Shown here in pieces: positions 34,003-43,013 of a stretch of 55,238 nucleotides of DNA (position 1 is its first letter; every line of letters begins with the position of its first letter). Location of the stretch: positions 1-55,238 of the forward strand of contig JAHLFB010000188.1 of the NCBI GenBank assembly GCA_018884025.1. The letters run 5' to 3'. Below the pieces are notes generated by a model that saw nothing but the letters and a program-made list of their open reading frames with translations, was not told the DNA's origin and made no database searches. The translations under genes and the position numbers were made by a program. This DNA comes from Candidatus Phocaeicola faecipullorum (GTDB lineage Bacteria; Bacteroidota; Bacteroidia; Bacteroidales; Bacteroidaceae).

Positions 34003-34965
34003 TTATGCTTCTGCCTTTGGAGCGTCCTGTGCAGGAGTTTCTGCTTTTGGCTGTTCAACTACCGGCTCTGCTTTTGGAGCAACAGTTTCAGCTTTTGGAG
34101 CTGTAGCTTCAGCCTTTGGAGCTGCTTCTTCAGCAGGTTTTGCCTTTCTTGGAGGGAAGTTCACAGCGATGATTGCATTCTGAGGACATTCCATCTCACA
34201 CTTACGGCATGACTTACATTTCGCAGGATCGATGTAAGCAAGATTGTTTTCAAGAGTGATAGCCTCGAACGGACAAACCTTGACACACTTGCCGCAACCG
34301 ATACATGCAGCAGCACAAGCCTTACGGGCAACGGCACCCTTATCCTTGTTGACGCACTGAACGTAAACACGGCGGTTGTTCTTACCTTTAGGACGGATTT
34401 CGATGATTGAACGAGGACAAGCCTTGGCACAGGCACCGCAGGCAGTACATTTGCTTTCATCTACTTCAGGAAGTCCTGTTTCAGGATTCATCTTGATGGC
34501 ACCGAATGTACAAGCCGACACACAGTCTCCACAGCCAAGACATCCGAATGTACATCCTGTCTCACCACCGTAGGTAGAGTTAGCCACTACACATGAGCGT
34601 ACACCGTCGTACTGAGTAAGTTTAGGACGGTTGGCACATGTACCATTACATCTCACTACAGCTACCTTAGGTTCTGAAGCTGCAACTTCAAGACCAAGAA
34701 TGGCAGCTACTTTCTCCATCGTAGGCTGTCCGCCTACAGGACACAGTTTACCTTCGAGTGAACCGGCTTTTACGCAAGCAGCAGCAAAACCCGAACATCC
34801 AGGATAACCACATCCACCGCAGTTTGCCTGAGGAAGCACTTCGCTAACCTGAGCAATTCGCGGATCTTCGTAAACAGCGAATTTCTTTGAAGCAGCATAC
34901 AATATTACTGCCGCAATCAAGCCAATGGCTCCCAATGAAATTACTGCAATTAAAATTAAATCCAT
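34003..34965 (-). CDS. rnfB: Rnf electron transport complex subunit B, ferredoxin-interacting
   Basis: A 320-aa protein with one N-terminal helix, then the iron-sulfur motif CGGCGYPGCSGFAAAC and four ferredoxin-like clusters: CLGCGDCVSACTFGA, CTACGACAKACPRS, CIGCGKCVKVCPFEA and CKSCRKCEMECPQNA. It accepts electrons from ferredoxin. The tail (about 274-320) is a low-complexity Pro/Ala/Lys/Glu repeat (PKAEATAPKAE and similar) not seen in short RnfB proteins; it is probably flexible. It is 17 bases after the RseC-like gene and starts the rnf run. Confidence 0.95.
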   Translation of the reverse strand: MDLILIAVISLGAIGLIAAVILYAASKKFAVYEDPRIAQVSEVLPQANCGGCGYPGCSGFAAACVKAGSLEGKLCPVGGQPTMEKVAAILGLEVAASEPKVAVVRCNGTCANRPKLTQYDGVRSCVVANSTYGGETGCTFGCLGCGDCVSACTFGAIKMNPETGLPEVDESKCTACGACAKACPRSIIEIRPKGKNNRRVYVQCVNKDKGAVARKACAAACIGCGKCVKVCPFEAITLENNLAYIDPAKCKSCRKCEMECPQNAIIAVNFPPRKAKPAEEAAPKAEATAPKAETVAPKAEPVVEQPKAETPAQDAPKAEA

Positions 34966-34982
34966 AAATTAAAGTTAGTTTA

Positions 34983-35411
34983 TTAATTATTTATTGTTTC
35001 CAATGTAAACGAAAATGTACGGCTTATCTTATTTCTAAACAGATATATCAATATATAATAAGGTATAAGAGTACATAATGAGACTAATGCAGATATGGCT
35101 TCATCGCCATCTGTGACTCTCATAGTAACGAACAAGGCTGCCAAAAGCACCAGAAAGGGAAGCACAAATGCCAGAAACACGGCTTTCATTCCCATAGAGG
35201 TGGTACCGCAAACCATTACCTGCTGTCCGATAGTACAGCATCCGGCTTTTTCTCCATCAAATATGTCGATTATTTTTTCCTTAGTCTCGGAAATATTGCA
35301 ATGGCCTTTCACACTGCATGACGAGCAGGCGGAACTTTGAAGAATCTTAACCCTGACGTGAGGGCCATCTATGCTTTCCACAATACCAATGTGTTTTATA
35401 TTATTATTCAT
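34983..35411 (-). CDS. RseC/SoxR-reducing family protein, first gene of rnf operon
   Basis: A 142-aa protein with an N-terminal cysteine-rich OB-like part (SSACSSCSVKGHC) and two hydrophobic segments (about 75-95 and 107-125). This is the RseC_MucC family, which in Proteobacteria helps reduce SoxR together with the Rsx/Rnf proteins. Placement 17 bases before rnfB supports a link to Rnf. Its exact role in Bacteroidetes is unknown. No SoxR gene is visible nearby. Confidence 0.85.
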   Translation of the reverse strand: MNNNIKHIGIVESIDGPHVRVKILQSSACSSCSVKGHCNISETKEKIIDIFDGEKAGCCTIGQQVMVCGTTSMGMKAVFLAFVLPFLVLLAALFVTMRVTDGDEAISALVSLCTLIPYYILIYLFRNKISRTFSFTLETINN

Positions 35412-35440
35412 TTTGCAAACTACACATTACAAATATGCGG

Positions 35441-35448
35441 CAAATGTA
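35441..35448 (-). promoter_or_regulatory. -7 element for the rseC-rnfBCDGEA operon
   Basis: Minus-strand TACATTTG matches TAnnTTTG, 30 bases before the rseC-like ATG. Eighteen bases upstream is a CCGTTA-TCGT-TAACGG palindrome at 35466-35481 that could be an operator. Confidence 0.5.
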
Positions 35449-35544
35449 CAACATTTTTTCTATACCCGTTATCGTTAACGGAATTTTTTTTGTGAAAAAA
35501 AGCCAATAGAACACAGCCTATGGACGTTTACCGATAAAAAATAT

Positions 35545-35612
35545 AAAAAAGAGCCTCATCCTCCGAACAAACCGGCCTGTAGCGGTCTGTACAAAGCAGA
35601 AAGCCCTTTTTT
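35545..35612. terminator. Two-stem terminator-like element 3' of NahK-like gene
   Basis: On the minus strand AAAAAGGGC pairs with GCTCTTTTT (one wobble) around an inner stem ACAGACC/GGTTTGT. T-rich sequence follows on both strands. It likely ends the sugar-kinase transcript. Confidence 0.55.
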
Positions 35613-35645
35613 ATTTTTCATATGAAATTATATGTCTTACCAATA

Positions 35646-36725
35646 TCAGATTAATGAATTGATATAGTCTCTCATCTCGCCTACCGCAGCTTTAGTTTCC
35701 TTATAAAGCTTATACTGAGCCAGAGTTCTCACATAGTTATGTTCTGGATATTTTATCTGATAATAAGTATCACCGTTTATATAGTCTGTAAGGAAGCGTA
35801 CAGCCTGCATATAAGGGAACAATGTCACAGCATATGGCAGCAGCTCTATCTCAAGCGGAGTAAGGAAACATTTTGCCGATTCGATGTACCCCTTTGTGAA
35901 AGACTTGAATATCTCGAAATTGAACTTTACATTATCAAGGTTTTCATCGTCTTCCTGACCGGTATTTGCGGCCGAACGAAGGAAATCGCCGAAATCAGAG
36001 AATACAAAACTTGACATCACTGTATCAAGGTCAATGATGCAAAGAACGTTTCCCTCTTTGTCAAAAAGCATATTGCTCACCTTTGTGTCACAATGGCATA
36101 TACGTTTAGGAAGTTTACCTTCTCTGTAATACCTTTCTGCACAGCACATGTCGTATGCATCCTTGCGGATTTCTGTCACCAGGTCACGAACCTTTTCCAT
36201 ACGTCCTGCCGCATCTGCCTCAACGGCTTCGTCCAGCTGCTTAAGTCTGAACTCCATGTTGTGGAAATCAGGAATTGTCTCTTCAAGCTGACAAGGAAGA
36301 TCGGCCAGCATAGCTTCAAACTCACCGAACTTTAGACCTACCAGATATGACGATTCTGGAGTTACCGCATCAAGTGTCAGAGAGCCTTCTACAAACACAC
36401 ATGCCCTCCAATACTTCTCACCGTCGAAATAATAAGTCTTTCCGTTATCTGCCACAGCAAAACGAAGGACCTTTCTGTCGAGGTCTTTTTCTCCAGCAGC
36501 TTCAAGTTTCTTGCGTATATGACTTGTTACGCACTCTATATTGTTCTGCAGCAAATCTACATTTTTAAATATGTTATGGTTGATGCACTGAAGGATAAAA
36601 TTTGGAGTACCGTCTTGGGTAGTCACCAGATAAGTTTGATTTATCAACCCTGCTGTAAGAGGTTTTACAGACTCTACATTTTTAATCTCCGGAAATTTTT
36701 CAATGATTTGATTTAATGAATTCAT
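35646..36725 (-). CDS. Aminoglycoside-phosphotransferase-fold kinase, NahK-like (N-acetylhexosamine 1-kinase)
   Basis: A 359-aa protein, the same length as Bifidobacterium NahK. The APH/choline-kinase catalytic loop is HCDTKVSNMLFD and the metal-binding motif IIDLDTVMSSFVFSDFGDFLR. An N-terminal substrate/nucleotide strand FILQCINHNIFKN is also present. NahK phosphorylates GlcNAc/GalNAc at C1 in the salvage of mucin and milk glycans. The gene lies alone between the rnf operon and a TPR gene, so the substrate is inferred from similarity; a related small-molecule kinase is possible. Confidence 0.7.
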   Translation of the reverse strand: MNSLNQIIEKFPEIKNVESVKPLTAGLINQTYLVTTQDGTPNFILQCINHNIFKNVDLLQNNIECVTSHIRKKLEAAGEKDLDRKVLRFAVADNGKTYYFDGEKYWRACVFVEGSLTLDAVTPESSYLVGLKFGEFEAMLADLPCQLEETIPDFHNMEFRLKQLDEAVEADAAGRMEKVRDLVTEIRKDAYDMCCAERYYREGKLPKRICHCDTKVSNMLFDKEGNVLCIIDLDTVMSSFVFSDFGDFLRSAANTGQEDDENLDNVKFNFEIFKSFTKGYIESAKCFLTPLEIELLPYAVTLFPYMQAVRFLTDYINGDTYYQIKYPEHNYVRTLAQYKLYKETKAAVGEMRDYINSLI

Positions 36726-36821
36726 GGTTATAACAAGTTTAAAATTTCATTCTATACCAAATTGCTATGACTGGATAGCAAATAAGGATTAATTTTCAGT
36801 GTTAGATTTATTTGTTTGCGA

Positions 36822-36829
36822 CAAAGATA
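36822..36829 (-). promoter_or_regulatory. -7 element before NahK-like gene
   Basis: Minus-strand TATCTTTG matches TAnnTTTG, about 97 bases before the ATG, leaving a fairly long leader. Confidence 0.4.
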
Positions 36830-36869
36830 TAAGTTTTTTATTTATTATTACATTTTTTGTCCGCTTTTC

Positions 36870-36900
36870 TTTGATGGTATGATAAAACTTTATAGTTTTG
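36870..36900 (+). promoter_or_regulatory. Full-match Bacteroidetes promoter before TPR gene
   Basis: TTTG at 36870-36873 and TAGTTTTG at 36893-36900 with a 19-base spacer. The ATG is 30 bases downstream. Confidence 0.7.
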
Positions 36901-36929
36901 CGCTCAAACTTTAAAATTACAGACACAAC

Positions 36930-37538
36930 ATGAAAACCACTGGAAAATTCATTATTACATTATCTATCATGATGTTTATCTGCGGAATTTCATACGCAGG
37001 AAATCTAGTACGCCCAGAATCTGAAAACTATGTAAACGGAGTAACAGCGTTAAACAACGGAGACATAGAAACAGCCTACACACTGCTTAATGCCGAGATA
37101 GAAAGCAATCCGGAGAACGGATATGCACATTGCTATATGTCGCTAATATGCAACGCATGCAATGACATTGTGCTGGCCATGAAAGCTGCCAATTCAAGCA
37201 TTGAGTTAATCCCTGAGGCAGATAAAGAATACCGTTCGTTTGCATATTATACAAGAAGTATCCTATGGGGTAACCTTGGTAAATGGGAAAATGCCATAAA
37301 AGACATTACAGAATCAATCTCCCTCAATCCGCAAGATGCAGACAGTTTCAAGACAAGAGCGGAAATGTATGTCAACACAAAGCAGTACGAAGAAGCGATA
37401 GACGATTTGAACCACGCATTAAGCATCGACAAGAATACAGACGTTACGGAGCTAATGATGAAACTGATAGAATCTGTTCCTACAGAAGAACTGGCAGCGA
37501 AAGTAACCAATGTAATGGGACTTATGTCACTAAAATAA
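36930..37538 (+). CDS. Secreted TPR-repeat protein
   Basis: A 202-aa protein with a signal peptide of about 23 residues (hydrophobic core ITLSIMMFICGISYA) without a lipobox, so it is probably periplasmic. The mature part contains three to four tetratricopeptide repeats, seen as ALNNGDIETAYTLLNAEIESNPENGYAH, AIKDITESISLNPQDADS and AIDDLNHALSIDKNTD. TPR proteins mediate protein-protein contacts; the partner is unknown. It has its own promoter and a strong terminator, so it is a single-gene unit. Confidence 0.8.
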   Translation: MKTTGKFIITLSIMMFICGISYAGNLVRPESENYVNGVTALNNGDIETAYTLLNAEIESNPENGYAHCYMSLICNACNDIVLAMKAANSSIELIPEADKEYRSFAYYTRSILWGNLGKWENAIKDITESISLNPQDADSFKTRAEMYVNTKQYEEAIDDLNHALSIDKNTDVTELMMKLIESVPTEELAAKVTNVMGLMSLK

Positions 37539-37566
37539 ATAAGACACATAATATATAATATACCAT

Positions 37567-37619
37567 AATCCGTCCATCGGTTGTACTTCCATATAGGCAA
37601 CCGATGGACGGATTGTTTT
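37567..37619 (+). terminator. Intrinsic terminator for TPR gene
   Basis: AATCCGTCCATCGGTTG and CAACCGATGGACGGATT form a 17-bp perfect stem with a 14-base loop, followed by G and five or more T. Confidence 0.92.
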
Positions 37620-37703
37620 TGTTACATAGCCTTGAAATGTAAAAGGCATCCACTTTTGTCAAAATAATATAACATAATATAAGCATTCCTCAAAAAAAGT
37701 GTG

Positions 37704-37711
37704 TAAATTTG
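37704..37711 (+). promoter_or_regulatory. -7 element very close to the AspT-like start codon
   Basis: TAAATTTG (TAnnTTTG) ends 4 bases before the ATG at 37716. If used, the transcript would start at or near the ATG. No TTTG at the right -33 spacing is seen. Confidence 0.4.
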
Positions 37712-37715
37712 CGGC

Positions 37716-39377
37716 ATGGAATGGTTTACAGATTTATTTTTTGAGCATTCAGCCTTACAGGCTGTCATTATATTGTCACTAATTACCGCTATAGGTCTAG
37801 GTTTCGGGAAACTTCATCTGTTTGGAGTTTCACTGGGAGTGACATTCGTTTTTTTCATCGGCATTCTGGCCGGACATCTAGGTTTCTCTATTGACCCTCA
37901 GATGCTTATCTATGCAGAAAGTTTCGGACTGGTATTATTCGTTTATTCGCTGGGCTTACAGGTAGGTCCGGGCTTTTTCAGTTCCTTCCATCGGGGAGGA
38001 TACAGGCTCAACATGCTTGGTTTGGGAGTAATACTCATAGGTACCGCCATGGCTGTAATAATAAGCAAGACAGCCTCAATACCTCTTTCGGACATGGCTG
38101 GCATACTGTGCGGAGCTACTACCAACACACCGGCACTAGGTGCGGCACAACAGACTCTGAAACAAATGGGCGAACCTACCAGTGGAGCAGCCTTGAGTTG
38201 CGCCATAACATATCCGTTAGGAGTGGTGGGAGTAATATTGGCTATAATAGTATTGAAAAAACTAGTTGTAAGGCCTAAGGACATGATAAACCATGAACAC
38301 GACGACACAAACCACACTTACATCGCAACATTTCAGATTCACAACCCTGCCATATTCAACATGAGCATACAGGACATAGCTAAACTGAGCTATCCAAAGT
38401 TCGTGATATCAAGACTGTGGAGAGACGGCAATGTATGTATCCCTACATCTGAAAAAATCCTGAAAGAGAACGACCGCATACTGGTCATAACCACAGAGAA
38501 AGATGCCCCTACCCTGACAATCCTTTTCGGAGAGCAGGAAAACAGAGACTGGAACAAGGAGGATATTGACTGGAATGCAATAGACAGCCAACTCATTTCA
38601 AAACACGTGGTAATATCACGTCCGGAAATAAACGGTAAAAAGCTGGGCAGTCTGAGACTGAGAAATTCATATGGCATAAACATCAGCCGCGTGACAAGAA
38701 GCGGTGTGCAACTGCTGGCCACTCCAGGACTTGTACTGCAATTAGGCGACAGGCTGACTGTTGTGGGCGAAGCGGCTGCCATACAAAATGTGGAGAAAGT
38801 CCTCGGCAACACGGTAAAGACACTTAAAGACCCTAACATGGCGTCCATATTCATAGGTATAGTATTGGGATTAATCATCGGCGCGATACCTATAAGTATT
38901 CCGGGCATCAGTTCGCCTGTAAAACTGGGACTGGCTGGAGGACCTATTATAATAGGAATACTGATAGGCGCATACGGTCCGAGACTGCATCTGGTGACAT
39001 ATACCACACGAAGCGCAAACCTTATGCTGAGAGGTATAGGTCTTTCACTGTATCTCGCATGCCTGGGACTTGATGCCGGAGCTCATTTCTTCGAGACAGT
39101 GATGCGTCCAGAAGGAGCATTATGGATAGCCGTAGGATTTGCCATAACATTCATACCTGTGGTGATAATGGCTATAGTGGCATTGAGAATATTCCATCTG
39201 GATTTCGGAAGTACATGCGGAATGTTGTGCGGTAGTATGGCAAACCCTATGGCACTGAATTATGCCAACGACATAATCCCAAATGACAATCCTGCCGTAA
39301 GCTACGCTACGGTATATCCGCTGGGGATGTTCACCAGGGTTATCATGATACAAATAATCCTCATGCTTTTCATGTAG
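37716..39377 (+). CDS. AspT/YidE-family transporter with two TrkA-C domains (copy 2)
   Basis: A 553-aa paralogue of the protein at 21897-23582. It has the same ten-helix layout, the duplicated CGATTNTPALGAAQQ and CGSMANPMALNYA motifs (the second copy degenerate: GSMAN instead of GATTN), and two central TrkA-C domains around IHNPAIFNMSIQDI and ISRPEINGKKLGSLRLR. It probably exchanges an amino or organic acid; the substrate is unknown. It has an uncertain promoter right at the start codon. The fbp gene follows after 38 bases and may be co-transcribed. Confidence 0.85.
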   Translation: MEWFTDLFFEHSALQAVIILSLITAIGLGFGKLHLFGVSLGVTFVFFIGILAGHLGFSIDPQMLIYAESFGLVLFVYSLGLQVGPGFFSSFHRGGYRLNMLGLGVILIGTAMAVIISKTASIPLSDMAGILCGATTNTPALGAAQQTLKQMGEPTSGAALSCAITYPLGVVGVILAIIVLKKLVVRPKDMINHEHDDTNHTYIATFQIHNPAIFNMSIQDIAKLSYPKFVISRLWRDGNVCIPTSEKILKENDRILVITTEKDAPTLTILFGEQENRDWNKEDIDWNAIDSQLISKHVVISRPEINGKKLGSLRLRNSYGINISRVTRSGVQLLATPGLVLQLGDRLTVVGEAAAIQNVEKVLGNTVKTLKDPNMASIFIGIVLGLIIGAIPISIPGISSPVKLGLAGGPIIIGILIGAYGPRLHLVTYTTRSANLMLRGIGLSLYLACLGLDAGAHFFETVMRPEGALWIAVGFAITFIPVVIMAIVALRIFHLDFGSTCGMLCGSMANPMALNYANDIIPNDNPAVSYATVYPLGMFTRVIMIQIILMLFM

Positions 39378-39415
39378 AAAACAAAACTTATTTAAATATA
39401 TAAATCTAAAAAGCC

Positions 39416-41413
39416 ATGACAGTTACTAGTAAGTCGAAAATTGAAGAAATAAAGAATGACTTGAGGTATTTGGAGCTGCTGTCGCAGAGCTTCCCTACCA
39501 TAGCGGCAGCAAGCACGGAGATAATAAACCTTGAGGCCATACTTAATCTTCCAAAAGGCACCGAACATTTCCTTGCAGACCTGCACGGGGAATACGAAGC
39601 ATTCAACCACGTATTGAGAAACGCGTCAGGAGCCATAAAAAGAAAGGTAAACGAAATTTTCGGCAACACACTGAGGGAAGCTGAGAAAAAAGAGCTATGC
39701 ACTCTGATATACTACCCGGAGCAGAAACTCATCAGGGTAAAGGAAACGGAAGAAGACATGAACGACTGGTACGTCATCACACTTAACCAACTGGTAAGCG
39801 TCTGCCAGAACGTATCATCAAAATATACACGCTCAAAAGTGAGAAAGGCACTGCCTGAAGAATTTTCATACATCATACAGGAACTTCTTCACGAGAGCAG
39901 CACCACACAGAACAAGCAGGCATACATCAACGTCATCATAAGTACAATCATAGAAACGGACAGGGCTGATGATTTCATAGTGGCACTGTGCAATCTGATA
40001 CAGAGACTTACGATAGACTCACTGCATATTCTTGGTGACATATTCGACCGTGGTCCAGGCCCACACATCATCATGGATACTCTCTGCAACTACCACAACT
40101 TCGACATACAATGGGGTAATCACGACATTCTGTGGATGGGAGCTGCGGCAGGGAACAAATGCAGCATAGCCAACGTATTGCGACTGGCCATGAGATACGG
40201 TAACCTGCCTGCACTGGAAGACGGATACGGAATAAACCTGCTACCGCTTGCCACATTCGCCATGGAGGCTTATGCTGACGACCCATGCACACAGTTCTAC
40301 CCCAAAGCCGAGCAGTTTGAAGCTCAATACAGCGACAAGACACTGCGCATGATAGCCCAGATGCACAAGGCGATATGTATAATCCAGTTCAAACTGGAGG
40401 CCGAGATAATAAGAAGAAGGCCGGAATTTGAGATGGAAGACAGAATGTTGCTGCATCACATAGACTTCGAGAAGAAAGTGTTAAGGCTCAACGGCAAGGA
40501 ATACGAAATGAAGGATTACCTTATGCCTACTGTTGACCCTAACGACCCGTACAGACTGACTGATGAGGAAGCAGACGTAGTGAACAAACTGTACGACTCG
40601 TTCACCAGAAGCGAGAAACTGCGCAAACACATGAAATGTCTGTTCAGATACGGATGTATGTACAACGTATGCAATTCAAACCTTCTGTTCCACGCTTCAA
40701 TGCCACTTAACGAAGACGGAAGCCTGAAAGACGTTAAGATAGGCGACAAGAAATACAAGGGCAAGGAACTGCTCAACAAGGTGGGACAACTGATACGTAC
40801 AGCATATTTCGGCGAGAAAGACAACGAAGAGAAAGATTTCGCCATGGACTACGTATGGTATCTGTGGTGCGGAAAAGACTCCCCTGCTTTCGACAAGATC
40901 AAGATGGCGACATTTGAAAGATATTTCCTGACCGACAAAGAAACGCACAAGGAAATAAAAGGACATTATTATTCAAAGAGAGACGATGAAAGCGTATGCG
41001 ACATGATTCTCGATGAATTCAATGTGACCGGCGAACATCGCCACATAATAAACGGACATGTACCTGTAAAAGCGGTAAAAGGCGAAAAACCTATCAAGGC
41101 AAACGGAAAGCTGATGGTCATTGACGGAGGATTTTCAAAAGCCTATCAGCCGGAGACCGGTATAGCAGGCTACACACTGGTATATCACTCACGAGGCTTC
41201 CAGTTGGTACAGCACGAACCGTTTACATCTACACAGGCTGCAATTGACGAAGGAAAAGACATCAAATCAACAACTCAGATTGTGGAACTGAGTACGAAAC
41301 GTATGATGGTGAAAGATACCGACAAAGGAGCGGAACTGAAAATACAGATTGAGGACTTGAAGAAACTCCTTATCGCATACCGTACGGGCATACTTAAGGA
41401 AAAGGCCATTTAA
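39416..41413 (+). CDS. fbp: Fructose-1,6-bisphosphatase class III
   Basis: A 665-aa protein of the class III type known from Firmicutes and Bacteroidetes (about 640-670 aa). It carries metallophosphatase motifs: LADLHGEYEAF, ILGDIFDRGPGPH (GDxxDRGP), WGNHDILWMG (GNHE-like) and NGHVPVKA (GH). It turns fructose 1,6-bisphosphate into fructose 6-phosphate in gluconeogenesis, using a metal ion. No class I or II enzyme is seen in the window. A 48-nt palindrome follows as terminator. Confidence 0.95.
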   Translation: MTVTSKSKIEEIKNDLRYLELLSQSFPTIAAASTEIINLEAILNLPKGTEHFLADLHGEYEAFNHVLRNASGAIKRKVNEIFGNTLREAEKKELCTLIYYPEQKLIRVKETEEDMNDWYVITLNQLVSVCQNVSSKYTRSKVRKALPEEFSYIIQELLHESSTTQNKQAYINVIISTIIETDRADDFIVALCNLIQRLTIDSLHILGDIFDRGPGPHIIMDTLCNYHNFDIQWGNHDILWMGAAAGNKCSIANVLRLAMRYGNLPALEDGYGINLLPLATFAMEAYADDPCTQFYPKAEQFEAQYSDKTLRMIAQMHKAICIIQFKLEAEIIRRRPEFEMEDRMLLHHIDFEKKVLRLNGKEYEMKDYLMPTVDPNDPYRLTDEEADVVNKLYDSFTRSEKLRKHMKCLFRYGCMYNVCNSNLLFHASMPLNEDGSLKDVKIGDKKYKGKELLNKVGQLIRTAYFGEKDNEEKDFAMDYVWYLWCGKDSPAFDKIKMATFERYFLTDKETHKEIKGHYYSKRDDESVCDMILDEFNVTGEHRHIINGHVPVKAVKGEKPIKANGKLMVIDGGFSKAYQPETGIAGYTLVYHSRGFQLVQHEPFTSTQAAIDEGKDIKSTTQIVELSTKRMMVKDTDKGAELKIQIEDLKKLLIAYRTGILKEKAI

Positions 41414-41441
41414 AGGCGTCCGGAAAACGCCCCGTCATTTA

Positions 41442-41489
41442 AAGCAAAACGCTTCGTCGTTTCAGTTGAAACGACGAAGCGTTTTGCTT
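41442..41489. terminator. 48-nt perfect palindrome, bidirectional terminator between fbp and panD
   Basis: Two 23-base arms (41442-41464 and 41467-41489) are perfect reverse complements. They read AAGCAAAACGCTTCGTCGTT... inward, with a 2-base centre. A smaller GGCGT/ACGCC stem lies just before it. The convergent ends of fbp (+) and panD (-) lie on either side. It shares pieces with the palindrome at 15089-15148. Confidence 0.85.
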
Positions 41490-41511
41490 ATATCATTTTT
41501 TGGCCGTTCTG

Positions 41512-41862
41512 TCACACCAGTTTGTTGGTGCAAGTATCAGGGAACACTACAGAAGGCTTGAAAGTCTTTGCCTCCTCAAAGTCCATCATGGCATACGATA
41601 TTATTATTACTATATCTCCCACCTGGACTTTACGTGCAGCGGCCCCGTTCAGACATACGCATCCGGAACCACGTTCCCCCTTTATAACGTAAGTCTCAAA
41701 CCTCTCACCGTTGTTATTGTCAACGATATGAACCTTTTCGCCGGCAATGATATTCGCAGCATCCAGCAAATCCTCGTCAATAGTGATACTGCCAACGTAA
41801 TTAAGGTTAGACTGGGTTACAGTGACACGGTGTATCTTCGATTTCAAAACTTCTATCATCAT
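41512..41862 (-). CDS. panD: Aspartate 1-decarboxylase
   Basis: A 116-aa protein starting [17 protein letters not shown]. The pyruvoyl precursor cleavage site YVGSITID places Gly-Ser at about residues 24-25, so the enzyme should process itself into alpha and beta chains. [16 protein letters not shown] is the second landmark. It makes beta-alanine for pantothenate and CoA. It follows panC by 14 bases, forming a panCD pair. Confidence 0.94.
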   Translation of the reverse strand: MMIEVLKSKIHRVTVTQSNLNYVGSITIDEDLLDAANIIAGEKVHIVDNNNGERFETYVIKGERGSGCVCLNGAAARKVQVGDIVIIISYAMMDFEEAKTFKPSVVFPDTCTNKLV

Positions 41863-41876
41863 AACTTCTACTCGGT

Positions 41877-42722
41877 TTATTCTTTATATTTTATATTATC
41901 AATCAGTCTGACTTCGCCGCAGAACACTGTTATACATCCCACAATATAGCTGCTGTCGTCCCATGAAGAGACAGTCTGCAATGTATTTCCGTCAACCACC
42001 TCAAAGTATTCCAATCGCAAACCTTCCGATGCCGCAATTCTGTCTTCCACATACTGTTTTGTTTCGGCAAGTGTATGCGACTTGGCAAACTCGACGCTGT
42101 CGAACAGTGTCTTTGAAATCTGCAATGCCTGAACTCTCTGTTCTGGTGTAAGACGAGCGTTTCTGCTGCTCAACGCAAGACCGTCGGCTTCGCGTACAAT
42201 AGGACAGCCTACTATCTGAAGATTGAAAGGATACTTGCGTACCATTTCGCGTATTATGGCCAACTGCTGGAAATCCTTCTCGCCGAAATAAGCCCTGTCA
42301 GGCTCAACGATAAGGAACAGCTTGCTCACGATCTGGCATACTCCATTGAAATGTCCCGGACGGTATTTACCTTCCATAACAGTGTCAAGAGGAGCATAAC
42401 TGAACTGGCGTGTATCAGGTTCGGGATAAATTTCCTCTACCGAAGGCGCGAAAACATATGCCGCACCGTGCTTTTCAAGCAATTCGCAGTCGGCATCCAA
42501 AGTTCTGGGATATTTCAACAAATCGTTCTTGTCGTTAAACTGTGTCGGATTGACGAAATCACTAACCACTACCACGTCGTTCTCCTTTACGGCACGCTTT
42601 ACCAGAGAAGCATGTCCATCGTGCAATGCACCCATGGTAGGAACCAAACCTATCGACTTACCTTGTTTACGAACCGCCTGTAACTCACTACGCAGTTCAC
42701 TGATTGTCTGAATTAACTTCAT
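41877..42722 (-). CDS. panC: Pantothenate synthetase
   Basis: A 281-aa protein with the ATP-binding [15 protein letters not shown] (HxGH variant), [12 protein letters not shown] and [16 protein letters not shown]. The C-terminal domain includes [16 protein letters not shown]. It joins pantoate and beta-alanine, using ATP, to give pantothenate. It pairs with panD directly downstream, which supplies beta-alanine. The length is typical. Confidence 0.95.
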   Translation of the reverse strand: MKLIQTISELRSELQAVRKQGKSIGLVPTMGALHDGHASLVKRAVKENDVVVVSDFVNPTQFNDKNDLLKYPRTLDADCELLEKHGAAYVFAPSVEEIYPEPDTRQFSYAPLDTVMEGKYRPGHFNGVCQIVSKLFLIVEPDRAYFGEKDFQQLAIIREMVRKYPFNLQIVGCPIVREADGLALSSRNARLTPEQRVQALQISKTLFDSVEFAKSHTLAETKQYVEDRIAASEGLRLEYFEVVDGNTLQTVSSWDDSSYIVGCITVFCGEVRLIDNIKYKE

Positions 42723-42954
42723 TTTTTCTTTATAGTTTATACTATTTTCTATATTAAGTCTATGTTACAGAGCTATTATATAGTTCCTTGAAATCCGGTG
42801 CAAAGTAAACCATTATTTGCCACATAATGAAAGATAAACATAAAAAAGTGCTGTTTTTAACTCATAATTAGCCTAAGAGTTGGATATAAAATGAATAAAT
42901 TCCCATAAAACCAAAGTCTGTTAACATACTATAAGGATTTATTTGAAACTGCAT

Positions 42955-42985
42955 TTTCATATCTGCCTATTTTTTTGTACTTTTG
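42955..42985 (+). promoter_or_regulatory. Promoter before glycogen-synthase-like gene
   Basis: TACTTTTG (42978-42985) matches TAnnTTTG. TTTC at 42955-42958 is a 3-of-4 -33 element at spacing 19. The ATG is 29 bases on. Confidence 0.5.
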
Positions 42986-43013
42986 CAAAACATTTTGAGC
43001 ATTAAATAATAAC

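Noticed and set aside
38390-39007. 205-aa minus-strand open frame
   Set aside because: It is the complement of the AspT/YidE transporter gene; no domain or start context supports it.
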